Source: Arthrobacter burdickii (GTDB taxonomy: Bacteria; Actinomycetota; Actinomycetes; Actinomycetales; Micrococcaceae). Taken from it: a stretch of 64,000 bases of DNA. The notes under the pieces are model-generated. The model had not been told where the DNA came from and made no database searches. It saw only the letters and a list, made by a program, of their open reading frames with translations. The DNA is taken from the NCBI RefSeq assembly GCF_030433645.1, contig NZ_JAROCG010000001.1, forward strand, positions 1,798,001-1,862,000. The letters run 5' to 3'. Positions 41,807-50,860 of this stretch are shown piece after piece (positions within the stretch are counted from its first letter, which is position 1; every line of letters begins with the position of its first letter). The position numbers and the translations under genes are program-made.

Positions 41807-43348
41807 ATGGTGACCTACATCGTCCGGCGTCTGGTGACGGCCGTCCTCATCCTCTTCGGCGCATCCTTCGTCGTCTACCAGCTCACCGCCCTCTCGGGGG
41901 ACCCGCTCGAGGACCTCCGGGCGAGCAATGCCCCCAACCGCGAGCAGCTCATCCAGGCCCGCACGGAACTCCTCGACCTCAACACGCCGGCCCCCCTCCG
42001 CTACTTCGGCTGGCTGGCAGGTGCCGCGAAGTGCCTGATCCCCTTCGCCGCCACCTGCGACCTCGGCGCGAGCATCCAGGGGGAAGCCGTCACCACCTCG
42101 CTCGCGAGGGCCATGGGGAACACCATCACCCTCGTCACCACGGCCACGGTCCTCGCGATCATCATCGGCATCTCCCTGGGCATCATCACGGCCCTGCGCC
42201 AGTACAGCGGCCTGGATTACGGCGTGACCTTCATGTCCTTCCTGTTCTTCTCGCTCCCGATCTTCTGGCTGGCCGTCCTGCTCAAGGAATTCGGCGCCAT
42301 CGGGTTCAACAACTTCCTCGCAGATCCCGACATACCCGGATCGACGATCATCGTCGTGGCGATAGCCAGCGGGCTCATCTGGGCGCTGTTCGCGAGCAGA
42401 TCGTGGAAACGCAAGGGCATCGCGTTCGTCCTGGGCGCCGTCGTCGCTGCAGTCCTCCTGTTCGTCCTCGACCTCGTCGACTGGTTCTCGAAGCCAGGCC
42501 TCGGACCCATCATCATCCTCGTCACGGGAGTCGGCATCGCGTTCGGCGTCGTCCTGCTCACCGCGGGCCTGCGGAACCGCAAGGCCCTGTTCTCGGCCCT
42601 GATCATGGTGGCGCTGGGCCTCGTCGCCTACTACGTCGTCAACCCGATCCTGAACGCCGCGACCGCCTGGATGATCGTGGTCTTCGCGATCGTCACGGTG
42701 CTCGTGGGCCTGGCCGTCGGCTACCTCATGGGCGGGTACGACCGCGGACAGAGCATGCGGGCTGCAGCGCTGACGGGCCTGCTGATGGGCTTCCTCATCG
42801 TGGTGGACCGGTTCATGGTCACGTGGCCGTCCTACGTCAGCAACCCGCGCGTGCGGGGGAGGCCTATCGCCACGGTGGGAGCCGAGACCCCTGGCCTCGA
42901 CGGCACGTTCTGGGTCAACGGCCTGGACACGTTCACGCACCTCCTGCTGCCGACCCTCGCACTGCTGCTCGCCTCGCTCGCGAGCTACAGCCGGTACTCC
43001 CGTGCCTCCATGCTGGAGATCATGAACATGGACTACATCCGCACGGCCCGCGCGAAGGGACTCAGCGAGCGGACGGTGGTCACGCGCCACGCCTTCCGCA
43101 ACGCGCTCATCCCGCTGGCCACCCTCGTCGCCTTCGACATCGGAGCGCTCATCGGCGGCGCCATCATCACCGAGCAGGTCTTCGCCTTCGCCGGTATGGG
43201 GCAGCTCTTCGTGCAGGCACTGCAGCGCACCGACCCCGATCCCATCATGGGTTTCTTCCTGGTGGCGGGCATCCTGGCCCTGGTGTTCAACCTCGTGGCC
43301 GACATCGTGTACTCGTTCCTCGATCCTCGCGTAAGGGTGAAAGCATGA
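41807..43348 (+). CDS. Peptide ABC transporter permease (DppB-like) with an inserted membrane module
   Basis: A 513-residue permease, against about 310-340 for ordinary DppB. The N-terminal part starts YIVRRLVTAVLILFGASFVV and contains GDPLEDLR. The C-terminal part has the coupling motif DYIRTARAKGLSERTVVTRH and ends SFLDPRVRVKA. Between about residues 175 and 350 lies an extra segment rich in membrane helices (for example IIVVAIASGLIWALFA and AWMIVVFAIVTVLVGLAVGY). It separates the usual helix containing LPIFWLAVLL from the periplasmic loop before LLLPTLALLLASLASY. ATGA overlaps the next gene. Confidence 0.88.
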   Translation: MVTYIVRRLVTAVLILFGASFVVYQLTALSGDPLEDLRASNAPNREQLIQARTELLDLNTPAPLRYFGWLAGAAKCLIPFAATCDLGASIQGEAVTTSLARAMGNTITLVTTATVLAIIIGISLGIITALRQYSGLDYGVTFMSFLFFSLPIFWLAVLLKEFGAIGFNNFLADPDIPGSTIIVVAIASGLIWALFASRSWKRKGIAFVLGAVVAAVLLFVLDLVDWFSKPGLGPIIILVTGVGIAFGVVLLTAGLRNRKALFSALIMVALGLVAYYVVNPILNAATAWMIVVFAIVTVLVGLAVGYLMGGYDRGQSMRAAALTGLLMGFLIVVDRFMVTWPSYVSNPRVRGRPIATVGAETPGLDGTFWVNGLDTFTHLLLPTLALLLASLASYSRYSRASMLEIMNMDYIRTARAKGLSERTVVTRHAFRNALIPLATLVAFDIGALIGGAIITEQVFAFAGMGQLFVQALQRTDPDPIMGFFLVAGILALVFNLVADIVYSFLDPRVRVKA

Positions 43349-44427
43349 CGACGCAGAGTCCCTCGGACTTCCCGAACCGTTCGACGTCGACCGTCACGGG
43401 GCCGGTGCACGCCGATGAGACGCCCGATGCGGATGCCACGCCCGCCGCGGGTCCGCCGCCGGTTACGGACCAGGAAGCCAAGGGCCTTTCCCAGGGCCAG
43501 ATCGTCCGCCGGAAGTTCTTCGACAACACGGCCGCGATCATCAGCCTCGTCGTGTTCGCCATCATCTTCCTCCTGGCGTTCACCTCCGTGGGCTTCGCCG
43601 GCATACCGGGCTGGTGGAAGTACAACCACACGGAGTTCCTGCCCCTGCTCGGCGGCGGGGCGCCGACCATCACCAGTCCGTTCAGCTGGGGCGACCACCC
43701 CTTCGGCCAGGACTCGATCGGGCGCGACTACTTCGCCATGACGATGCGCGGGACGCAGAACTCGATCATCATCATGTTCATCATCGGGCTGCTCGCCGGC
43801 CTGGTCGGCGTCGTGATCGGTGCCTGCTCGGGGTACTTCCGCGGCTGGCCCGAAGCGGTGCTGATGCGCTTCACGGACATCGTCATCATCATCCCCGTGG
43901 TGCTCGCCGCCGCGACGCTCGGCCAGGCGGTCAACCGCTACGTCGGCTCGGGGGCCCAGATCTGGCTCCTCGGTCTGTTCCTCGGGCTCGTGCTGTGGAC
44001 CGGTCTGGCACGGCTCGTCCGCGGTGAGTTCCTGACGCTTCGCGAACGCGAGTTCGTCGACGCGGCCAAGATCGCAGGAGCATCCAACAGGCGGATCATC
44101 TTCAAGCACATCCTGCCCAACGCGGTCGGCGTCATCATCGTGAACACCACGCTGCTCATGTCCTCGGCCATCCTGCTGGAGACGGCGCTGAGCTACATCG
44201 GCTTCGGGGTGAAGGCGCCGGACGTGTCCCTGGGCCTGATCATCAGCCAGAACCAGGAAGCCTTCCAGACGCGCCCGTGGCTGTTCTGGTTCCCCGGCCT
44301 GTTCATCGTGCTCATCTGCCTGTGCATCAACTTTATCGGCGACGGGCTGCGCGACGCCTTCGACCCGCGGCAGAAGAAGTTCAATGCCGGCCGGGCCAAG
44401 GACGCAGAGAAGCCCGCAGCCGCGTGA
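43345..44427 (+). CDS. Peptide ABC transporter permease (DppC-like), first system
   Basis: A 360-residue permease. A disordered ~45-residue N-terminus precedes the OppC N-domain (GQIVRRKFFDNTAAIISLVV), a large loop with HPFGQDSIGRDYFAM, and the permease domain with EFVDAAKIAGASNRRIIFKH. The start overlaps the preceding stop by 4 bp. The matching ATPase gene lies 724 bp further on, separated by an antisense PH-domain gene. Confidence 0.92.
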   Translation: MTTQSPSDFPNRSTSTVTGPVHADETPDADATPAAGPPPVTDQEAKGLSQGQIVRRKFFDNTAAIISLVVFAIIFLLAFTSVGFAGIPGWWKYNHTEFLPLLGGGAPTITSPFSWGDHPFGQDSIGRDYFAMTMRGTQNSIIIMFIIGLLAGLVGVVIGACSGYFRGWPEAVLMRFTDIVIIIPVVLAAATLGQAVNRYVGSGAQIWLLGLFLGLVLWTGLARLVRGEFLTLREREFVDAAKIAGASNRRIIFKHILPNAVGVIIVNTTLLMSSAILLETALSYIGFGVKAPDVSLGLIISQNQEAFQTRPWLFWFPGLFIVLICLCINFIGDGLRDAFDPRQKKFNAGRAKDAEKPAAA

Positions 44428-44435
44428 GGACGTCG

Positions 44436-45062
44436 CTAGGGTGCCAGGTTCAGCGAGACGGCAGCCGCTGCGACCAGCAGGGCGGCCGCGGCGAGGTGCC
44501 GCCAGTTCCACGTGCGGCGCACGGGCGCCGGCTGGTCGACGTCGACGGCGCCGCTCTCCACCAGGTCCTGCCAGCGGGAGCGGACCAGGTAGGCGGCGTA
44601 GCCCGAATCGGTGTTCTTGAGGTCCCCCGGACGGATCGACCCGCCGGGGCCGTAGCTCGTGGAGGGCAGGTTCGTCACGTGCTCGGGCTTGCCCGCGTGG
44701 GTTCCCCAGACTCCGGGAGCGGGCGCCGCCCAGGCCGTGAAGGAGCCCGACGGCGTCACCAGCTTGAGCGCGTACTTGGTGTCGACGTCGATCAGCGCGG
44801 CCCAGGGTACGCGGACGGTGGCCAGGGGATTGCGGAGGGTGACGGAGTCCTCGGCGAACACCACCGCCGGGTACCAGAACAGCCACCATCCGACGTACGC
44901 GATGCCGAGAAGCGGCCATCCTGCCAGCAGGCCGGCCGGACCCTCGGTCGCGACGACGGACACCAGGCCACCTCCGGCCACGAGTACGGCGATGCCCGTG
45001 AACCATGCACTCGTGCGCGGCTTGAAAACGGTGGCTCCGGCCACATCGATCGAGCGTCCCAT
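44436..45062 (-). CDS. PH-domain membrane protein
   Basis: A 208-residue protein with two N-terminal helices (about residues 19-60), a bacterial PH-like domain (AVVFAEDSVTLRNPLATVRV, then PWAALIDVDTKYALKLVTPS), a hydrophilic middle, and a C-terminal helix (HLAAAALLVAAAAVSLNL). Such proteins are common in actinobacteria and uncharacterised. It is encoded on the minus strand between the permease and ATPase genes of a peptide ABC operon, with its stop 8 bp from the dppC stop, so it interrupts the operon. Confidence 0.72.
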   Translation of the reverse strand: MGRSIDVAGATVFKPRTSAWFTGIAVLVAGGGLVSVVATEGPAGLLAGWPLLGIAYVGWWLFWYPAVVFAEDSVTLRNPLATVRVPWAALIDVDTKYALKLVTPSGSFTAWAAPAPGVWGTHAGKPEHVTNLPSTSYGPGGSIRPGDLKNTDSGYAAYLVRSRWQDLVESGAVDVDQPAPVRRTWNWRHLAAAALLVAAAAVSLNLAP

Positions 45063-45151
45063 GGCTCCATAGTCCCAGCACTGCAGCCGCTAGCGGCAAT
45101 CCAGGAGTGCCCGCGGTCCCGCGGTGTCTCCGTCACGAAGGAGATCACTTC

Positions 45152-46981
45152 ATGAGTACTCAGGTCATCGGCGGCATCGGAGACACCGGCGCGGACCGAT
45201 CGTCATCCCAGGGGCCCGTCCTCGAGGTGCGGAACCTCAGTGTCGACTTCGGCGTCGACAAGAAGTGGGTGCCGGCGGCCATCGACCTCAACTACGAGGT
45301 GAAGGCCGGCGAGGTGCTCGCCATCGTGGGGGAGTCCGGCTCCGGCAAGAGTGCCAGCTCCATGTCCCTGCTCGGACTGCTGCCCTCCAACAGCCGTGTC
45401 ACGGGTGAGGTGCTGCTCAACGGCAAATCCGTCCTGACGATGTCGCCTGCCAAGCTGCGCCAGATTCGCGGCAACGACGTCGCGGTCATCTTCCAGGAGC
45501 CCATGACGGCACTGAACCCCGTCTACACGGTGGGTTTCCAGATCGTGGAGACGCTGCGCCTGCACAACGAGATCTCGCCCGACGAGGCGAAGCAGCGTGC
45601 CCTCCGCCTGCTGCAGCTGGTGGAGCTGCCCGATCCGGACAAGGCCTTCCGGTCCTACCCCCACCAGCTCTCCGGCGGCCAGCGCCAGCGTGCGATGATC
45701 GCCCAGTCACTGTCCTGCGATCCCAAGCTCCTGATCGCCGACGAGCCCACCACGGCCCTCGACGTCACCGTGCAGGCCGAGATCCTGGATTTGATGCGCA
45801 ACCTGCGGAACCAGCTCAACAGCGCGATCGTCCTGATCACGCACGACATGGGCGTGGTGGCGGACCTCGCCGACCGGATCGCCGTCATGCGCAAGGGGCG
45901 CATCGTGGAGACCGGCACCGCCGAGCAGATCTTCAACAACCCGCAGCACGAGTACACCCGGGAGCTGCTCGCCGCCGTTCCCCACCTGGGGCAGGGGGAC
46001 GGGAACGACGACGTCGACATCACCGCTGCGCTGGCGGCGGCGACGCACACTGAACTGCAGACGGTGGACCGCGACGAGCTGGAGCGACGCGAGCAGGAGG
46101 TGCTGGCCCAGCTCGCCGAGGACCAGGCGGTGGCGCACCCGGCCGCCGAGGCGGTGCTCGAGCTCGTCGACGTCGCCATCGAGTACCCCAAGCAGGGCAG
46201 GGTCCCCGCGTTCCGCGCCGTCGAGGGAGCCAACCTCACCGTCTACCCGGGCCAGGTCATCGGGCTCGTCGGGGAGTCCGGCTCGGGCAAGACGACGATC
46301 GGCCGGGCCGCGGTCGGGCTGCTGCCGGTCGCGGAGGGTTCGCTGAAGGTCGTCGGCACCGACATCTCGGGCTTCCGGCCCACCGCGAAGGAACTCGTCA
46401 AGGTGCGGCGCCACGTCGGCATGGTGTTCCAGGATCCGTCGTCGTCGCTGAATCCCCGGCTCCCGATCGGTGAGAGCATCGGGGAGCCGATGTTCCTCGC
46501 CGGCGAGGCCAAGGGCGGTGAGCTGCAGAAGCGCATCGAGAGCCTCCTCGACCAGGTCGAGCTCCCGCGCTCCTACCGCAACCGGTATCCGCACGAACTG
46601 TCCGGCGGGCAGAAGCAGCGCGTGGGTATCGCACGCGCGCTGTCGCTCAAGCCGAAGCTGATGGTAGCGGACGAGCCGACGTCGGCCCTGGACGTGTCCG
46701 TGCAGGCGAAGGTCCTGGAGCTATTCCAGAACCTGCAGCGCGAACTCGGGTTCGCGTGCCTCTTCGTCACCCACGACCTCGCCGTCGTCGACGTGCTCGC
46801 CGACTACATCTGTGTGATGAAGCGCGGCCGGATCGTGGAGCAGGGCACACGCGACCAGATCCTGCGCAGCCCCCAGGACCCCTACACCCAGCGGCTGCTC
46901 GCGGCCGTACCGCTGCCGGATCCGGAGAAGCAGCGCGAACGCCGCGAACTGAGGGCCAAGCTCCTGGCCTCGACCGACTAG
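45152..46981 (+). CDS. Fused double ATPase of the first peptide ABC transporter (DppD-DppF)
   Basis: A 609-residue protein with two complete ABC ATPase domains in tandem. The first has GESGSGKSA, LSGGQRQRAMIAQSL and LLIADEPTTALDV; the second has GESGSGKTT, LSGGQKQRVGIARAL and LMVADEPTSALDV. Each has the oligopeptide-type C-terminal extension (HEYTRELLAAVP; DPYTQRLLAAVPLPDP). GAAGGAG precedes ATG 45152. It powers the permeases encoded at 41807-44427, from which it is split by the antisense PH-domain gene. It may therefore need its own promoter. Confidence 0.93.
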   Translation: MSTQVIGGIGDTGADRSSSQGPVLEVRNLSVDFGVDKKWVPAAIDLNYEVKAGEVLAIVGESGSGKSASSMSLLGLLPSNSRVTGEVLLNGKSVLTMSPAKLRQIRGNDVAVIFQEPMTALNPVYTVGFQIVETLRLHNEISPDEAKQRALRLLQLVELPDPDKAFRSYPHQLSGGQRQRAMIAQSLSCDPKLLIADEPTTALDVTVQAEILDLMRNLRNQLNSAIVLITHDMGVVADLADRIAVMRKGRIVETGTAEQIFNNPQHEYTRELLAAVPHLGQGDGNDDVDITAALAAATHTELQTVDRDELERREQEVLAQLAEDQAVAHPAAEAVLELVDVAIEYPKQGRVPAFRAVEGANLTVYPGQVIGLVGESGSGKTTIGRAAVGLLPVAEGSLKVVGTDISGFRPTAKELVKVRRHVGMVFQDPSSSLNPRLPIGESIGEPMFLAGEAKGGELQKRIESLLDQVELPRSYRNRYPHELSGGQKQRVGIARALSLKPKLMVADEPTSALDVSVQAKVLELFQNLQRELGFACLFVTHDLAVVDVLADYICVMKRGRIVEQGTRDQILRSPQDPYTQRLLAAVPLPDPEKQRERRELRAKLLASTD

Positions 46982-47133
46982 CAGTACAACCAGCCGGCCC
47001 CGGATCCGCTCATCGTCCGGCAGCCCCGGTTGAACGGGTAGCGTAACGGCACTAGTCTGCTATGGGCCCGAGAACGGGTCCGATGTCAAGGCGTTCGGCG
47101 AAACCCCGGGCATCTGGAACGCGAGGTGTTGCC

Positions 47134-48756
47134 ATGTCTGGCCGGATTCTTCACGCGACCCGACGGGTCGGCGTGGTCCTGGGGCACGTCCTGGTCTACG
47201 TTCTGATCTGGGCGGGGCTCGTCCTGCTCACCGCCGCCGCGGGCATCCGCTTCTACTGGGGCACGATCTCCGTCAGCCAGATGCTCATGAACCTCGTCTC
47301 CGTGGAGACCGACGGCGGGGGCGGATCCGTCGTCTGGATCGGCATCCTGGGTATCGGTGTCGTGCCCGTGCTCATCACCGTCGGGATCGCCGTGGGGCAG
47401 CACTACCGGCGCCGCGCACGCCGCCGCAGGGAGGAGGTGCGCCCTGCGCGCCGCTCCGGCGGAAACGATCTGCGCCGCGCGCGCCACCGCGGGGGCGAGG
47501 ATTCCCGCTCGGGTCGCCGGCAGTGGATCCTGCGCACCGTCTCCACCACCCTGGTGGCCGCGGTGGTCATCGGCGGGGCCACGGCCTTCTCCACCACGGT
47601 GGGCATGGGGGACTACATCAGGGCGGCGAACTCGGACTACGACCTCGGCGACCACTACGTGGAACCGACCGTGACCAGCGACGCGGACAAGCGCAACCTG
47701 GTGCTGATCTTCCTCGAGTCCGGCGAGGCCACCCTCGAGGACGAGCAGCTGTTCGAGAAGGACGCGTTCGCCCCGCTCAAGGAGGTCACCGGTGCCGCCG
47801 ACGGCTGGCAGAGCGTGGAGGACTTCCAGCAGTACGAGGGAGGGGGCTGGACCATGGCCGGCCTCGTCGGGACGCAGTGCGGCGTCCCGCTGAAGGGTGC
47901 TGACACCGCCACGGGCAGCAGCGCCCCCTCGAACGACCTCGGCGGCGGCGCCGACACCTACCTGGGCGGGCTGACCTGCCTCGGCGACGTCCTCGATGAG
48001 CACGGCTACACCAGCGCCTTTTTGGGCGGCGCCAACGCCTCCTTCGCCGCCAAGGACGTCTTTTTGGAGACCCACGGCTACTCCGAGGAGAAGGACCTCT
48101 CCGACTGGCGTGCCGCCGGGGAGCAGGAGAGGAGCTTCCGTAGCGACTGGGGCCTGAGCGATGAGCGCCTGATGGCGAACGCCCGCGACGAGATCGACCG
48201 GCTGCACGCCGAGGCGGAGGCCACCGGCGAGCCGTTCAACTTGTCCATGCTGACGCTGGACACCCACGAGCCCGTGCACGTCTACGACTACTGCGATGTG
48301 GACACCCAGAACGTGGTCACCTCCGTGTACTCCTGCTCCATGACCCAGGTGGCCGGCTTCGTGGACTACATGAAGGACCAGGGCTACCTCGAGGACACCG
48401 CCGTCGTGATCACCGGCGACCACGTCAAACACATGAGTGCCGGTGACGCGTTCCACGAGCAGCTGGACCACCACGAGAACCGCACCGTCTTCAACCGCAT
48501 CTGGGTTCCCGGTGGGGACACGCGCGGCGGGCTGCGTCCAGGCCTGGACCAGCTGAACCTGTACCCCACGATCCTCGAGGCCGCCGGCCTGACCCTGCAG
48601 GACCATGCGGCCGGGCTGGGCGTGTCCGCCTTCGCCCCCGAGGTCCCTGCCGGCTCGGCCCAGGGGATGGACCCGGATGCCTACAGCGAGCTGCTCAACT
48701 CGCTGTCCCCGTTGTTCTACGCCAAGGCATGGGCCGGCCGGGACTCCGCCCCGTAG
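47134..48756 (+). CDS. Phosphoglycerol transferase-like membrane enzyme (MdoB/LTA-synthase type)
   Basis: A 540-residue alkaline-phosphatase-superfamily enzyme. Three N-terminal helices (about 13-35, 69-88 and 133-150) enclose a very basic cytoplasmic loop. The extracellular domain has NLVLIFLESGEATL, with the presumptive nucleophile Thr, then GGGWTMAGLVGTQCGVPLK, LDTHEPVHVYDYC and VITGDHVKHM. These match MdoB/OpgB phosphoglycerol transferases that decorate glycans with phosphoglycerol from phosphatidylglycerol. TAGTCT at 47053-47058 would start transcription after the ATG at 47062, so ATG 47134 is preferred. It stands alone between two peptide transporters. Confidence 0.82.
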   Translation: MSGRILHATRRVGVVLGHVLVYVLIWAGLVLLTAAAGIRFYWGTISVSQMLMNLVSVETDGGGGSVVWIGILGIGVVPVLITVGIAVGQHYRRRARRRREEVRPARRSGGNDLRRARHRGGEDSRSGRRQWILRTVSTTLVAAVVIGGATAFSTTVGMGDYIRAANSDYDLGDHYVEPTVTSDADKRNLVLIFLESGEATLEDEQLFEKDAFAPLKEVTGAADGWQSVEDFQQYEGGGWTMAGLVGTQCGVPLKGADTATGSSAPSNDLGGGADTYLGGLTCLGDVLDEHGYTSAFLGGANASFAAKDVFLETHGYSEEKDLSDWRAAGEQERSFRSDWGLSDERLMANARDEIDRLHAEAEATGEPFNLSMLTLDTHEPVHVYDYCDVDTQNVVTSVYSCSMTQVAGFVDYMKDQGYLEDTAVVITGDHVKHMSAGDAFHEQLDHHENRTVFNRIWVPGGDTRGGLRPGLDQLNLYPTILEAAGLTLQDHAAGLGVSAFAPEVPAGSAQGMDPDAYSELLNSLSPLFYAKAWAGRDSAP

Positions 48757-49087
48757 CGCTGTCCGTTCCGCCTCCTCGCGAGCCCCGACGAGGTTCTCTC
48801 GCGGGCCTCCGACGCGGCTTCCTCCGCCGGCCCGGTAGGTGCCGCCCCTGCGCTTGCCTCAGGACTCGTTATCAAAGCGTGATGCCGCGCTCTTCTCGCC
48901 GCTGGCCTGCGGAAACACGGGACGGACTGCCGAAGCTGAAAGCCTGCTGGGAGCCTTCCCTTACAGGATGTTCAGGGAAGCAACAGAACGGGCATAGAAT
49001 CTTCCGGTGTGAGTTGGCTCTCGCTACCTGCGGGACAACTATCCGGCCACATCAGCGCCGGAACGACCCAAATACCTAGGAGGCGGA
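48757..49087. other. 331-bp intergenic stretch upstream of the second peptide-ABC operon
   Basis: Holds the operon promoter (48971-49000), an ~80-nt leader and the ribosome site AGGAGGCGG just before ATG 49088. No gene or terminator was seen in the left two-thirds. Confidence 0.5.
48971..49000 (+). promoter_or_regulatory. Promoter of the second peptide-ABC operon
   Basis: TTCAGG (48971-48976) and TAGAAT (48995-49000) are 18 bp apart. The predicted start is near 49007. Confidence 0.5.
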
Positions 49088-50725
49088 ATGCGTTTCACGC
49101 GCACTTCCCAAATGCTCAGCGTCGCGGCCATCGCCGTCCTGTCGCTGAGTGCATGCGGCGGCGGAAGCACTGAATCCAGCACGGGCGGTGGCACCACCGA
49201 TGCCGTCATCGTGGTGGACGGATCCGAGCCCCAGAACCCGCTGATCCCCACCAGCACCAACGAGGTGGGCGGCGGAGCGATCCTCGACCTCATCTTCGCG
49301 GGCCTCGTCAGCTACGACGCCGACGGCAAGCCCCAGAACGAGATGGCAGAGTCCATCGAGACCGAGGACGCCCAGAACTACACGATCACGCTCAAGGAAG
49401 GGAAGACCTTCACCAACGGTGACCCCGTCACCGCGAGCTCCTTCGTGGACGCCTGGAACTACGGCGCCGCCGCGAAGAACGCGCAGCTCTCGAGCTACTT
49501 CTTCGAAAGCATCGAAGGCTACGACGAGGCCAGCGCCGAGGGCTCCACCGTGGAGACCATGAGCGGCCTCTCCGTCGTCGACGACCGGACGTTCACCGTC
49601 AAGCTGGCGCAGCCCGAGTCCGACTGGCCGCTGCGCCTGGGGTACAGCGCGTTCTTCCCGCTGCCCGCCGCGGCACTCGAGGACCCTGCAGCCTTCGGCG
49701 AGAACCCGATCGGCAACGGACCCTACAAGTTCGCCTCCGAGGGCGCCTGGCAGCACAACCAGCAGATCGAACTCGTTCCGAACGAGGAGTACGAAGGCCC
49801 GCAGGCCGCCCAGAACGCCGGCGTGACGTTCAAGATCTACCAGAACGACACGACGGCGTACCAGGACCTGATCTCGGACAACCTCGACGTCCTGAAGACG
49901 ATCCCGACCAGCGACATCAAGAACTTCAAGAACGACCTCGGCGAGCGCTCCATCGAGTCGCCCTACGCGGGCAACCAGACCATCGCCGTGCCGTACTACC
50001 TCCCGAACTGGGACGGCGAGGCCGGCAAGCTGCGGCGCCAGGCGCTGTCGATGGCGATCAACCGTGACGAGATCACCGAGGTCATCTTCAACGGCGGTCG
50101 TGAACCTGCGAAGGACTTCACCGCTCCCGTCCTCGACGGCTACAGCGCGGATCTGCCGGGCAGCGAGAACCTCGAGTACAACCCGGACGAGGCCAAGAAG
50201 CTCTGGGCCGACGCCGAGAAGATCTCGCCCTACGACGAGTCGCAGCCCCTGACCATCGGCTACAACGCCGACAAGGGCGACCACAAGACGTGGGTCGAGG
50301 CCGTGGTGAACAACATCAAGAACAACCTCGGTATCGAGGTCGAGGGCAAGCCGTACGCGACCTTCAAGGAAGCGCGCACGGAAGCCACGGAGGAGACCCT
50401 CACGGGCGCCCTGCGTGCCGGCTGGCAGGCCGACTACCCGTCGCTGTACAACTTCCTCGGACCCATCTACGCCACCGGCGCCGGGTCCAACGATGCCCGC
50501 TACAGCAACCCGGACTTCGACCAGGAGCTGACCGACGGACTCGCCGCCAGCTCTGTCGAGGAGGGCAACGAGGCCATGAACAAGGCCCAGGAGCAGCTCC
50601 TGGAGGACCTCCCGGCCATCCCGCTGTGGTACCAGGTCGCCCAGGGCGGCTGGAGCAACAACGTGGACAACGTCGAGTTCGGCTGGAACGGTGTTCCGCT
50701 CTACTACGCCATCACCGGCAAGTAA
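49088..50725 (+). CDS. Peptide ABC transporter substrate-binding lipoprotein (DppA/OppA-like), second system
   Basis: A 545-residue family-5 solute-binding protein. The signal peptide ends in lipobox LSAC with Cys23. The mature part has GDPVTASSFVDAWNYGA, IGNGPYKF and LRAGWQADYPSLYNFLGPIY, which is closer to OppA-type oligopeptide binders than the first system's protein. An intrinsic terminator directly follows, so the downstream permease genes depend on read-through or a separate promoter. Confidence 0.93.
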   Translation: MRFTRTSQMLSVAAIAVLSLSACGGGSTESSTGGGTTDAVIVVDGSEPQNPLIPTSTNEVGGGAILDLIFAGLVSYDADGKPQNEMAESIETEDAQNYTITLKEGKTFTNGDPVTASSFVDAWNYGAAAKNAQLSSYFFESIEGYDEASAEGSTVETMSGLSVVDDRTFTVKLAQPESDWPLRLGYSAFFPLPAAALEDPAAFGENPIGNGPYKFASEGAWQHNQQIELVPNEEYEGPQAAQNAGVTFKIYQNDTTAYQDLISDNLDVLKTIPTSDIKNFKNDLGERSIESPYAGNQTIAVPYYLPNWDGEAGKLRRQALSMAINRDEITEVIFNGGREPAKDFTAPVLDGYSADLPGSENLEYNPDEAKKLWADAEKISPYDESQPLTIGYNADKGDHKTWVEAVVNNIKNNLGIEVEGKPYATFKEARTEATEETLTGALRAGWQADYPSLYNFLGPIYATGAGSNDARYSNPDFDQELTDGLAASSVEEGNEAMNKAQEQLLEDLPAIPLWYQVAQGGWSNNVDNVEFGWNGVPLYYAITGK

Positions 50726-50739
50726 CCCGTAACGGATTC

Positions 50740-50771
50740 GGGGCCTGCCCGGCACAGGGCAGGCCCCTTTT
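50740..50771 (+). terminator. Intrinsic terminator after the second binding-protein gene
   Basis: GGGGCCTGCCC (50740-50750), loop GGCACA, complementary arm GGGCAGGCCCC (50757-50767), then TTTT. This is the most canonical terminator in the window, and it lies inside the operon. Confidence 0.85.
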
Positions 50772-50860
50772 CCGTGCTCCAACGAAAAGGTGCAACACCT
50801 CATGAGCCTTCCCCACCTGCGTCCCGTCCGGACGCCTGCCGCACCGGGAGGTGCGCGCTG

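Noticed and set aside
45086-45097. 12-bp palindrome GCCGCTAGCGGC upstream of the fused ATPase gene as an operator
   Set aside because: Short GC-rich palindromes are common here and no promoter element is associated with it.
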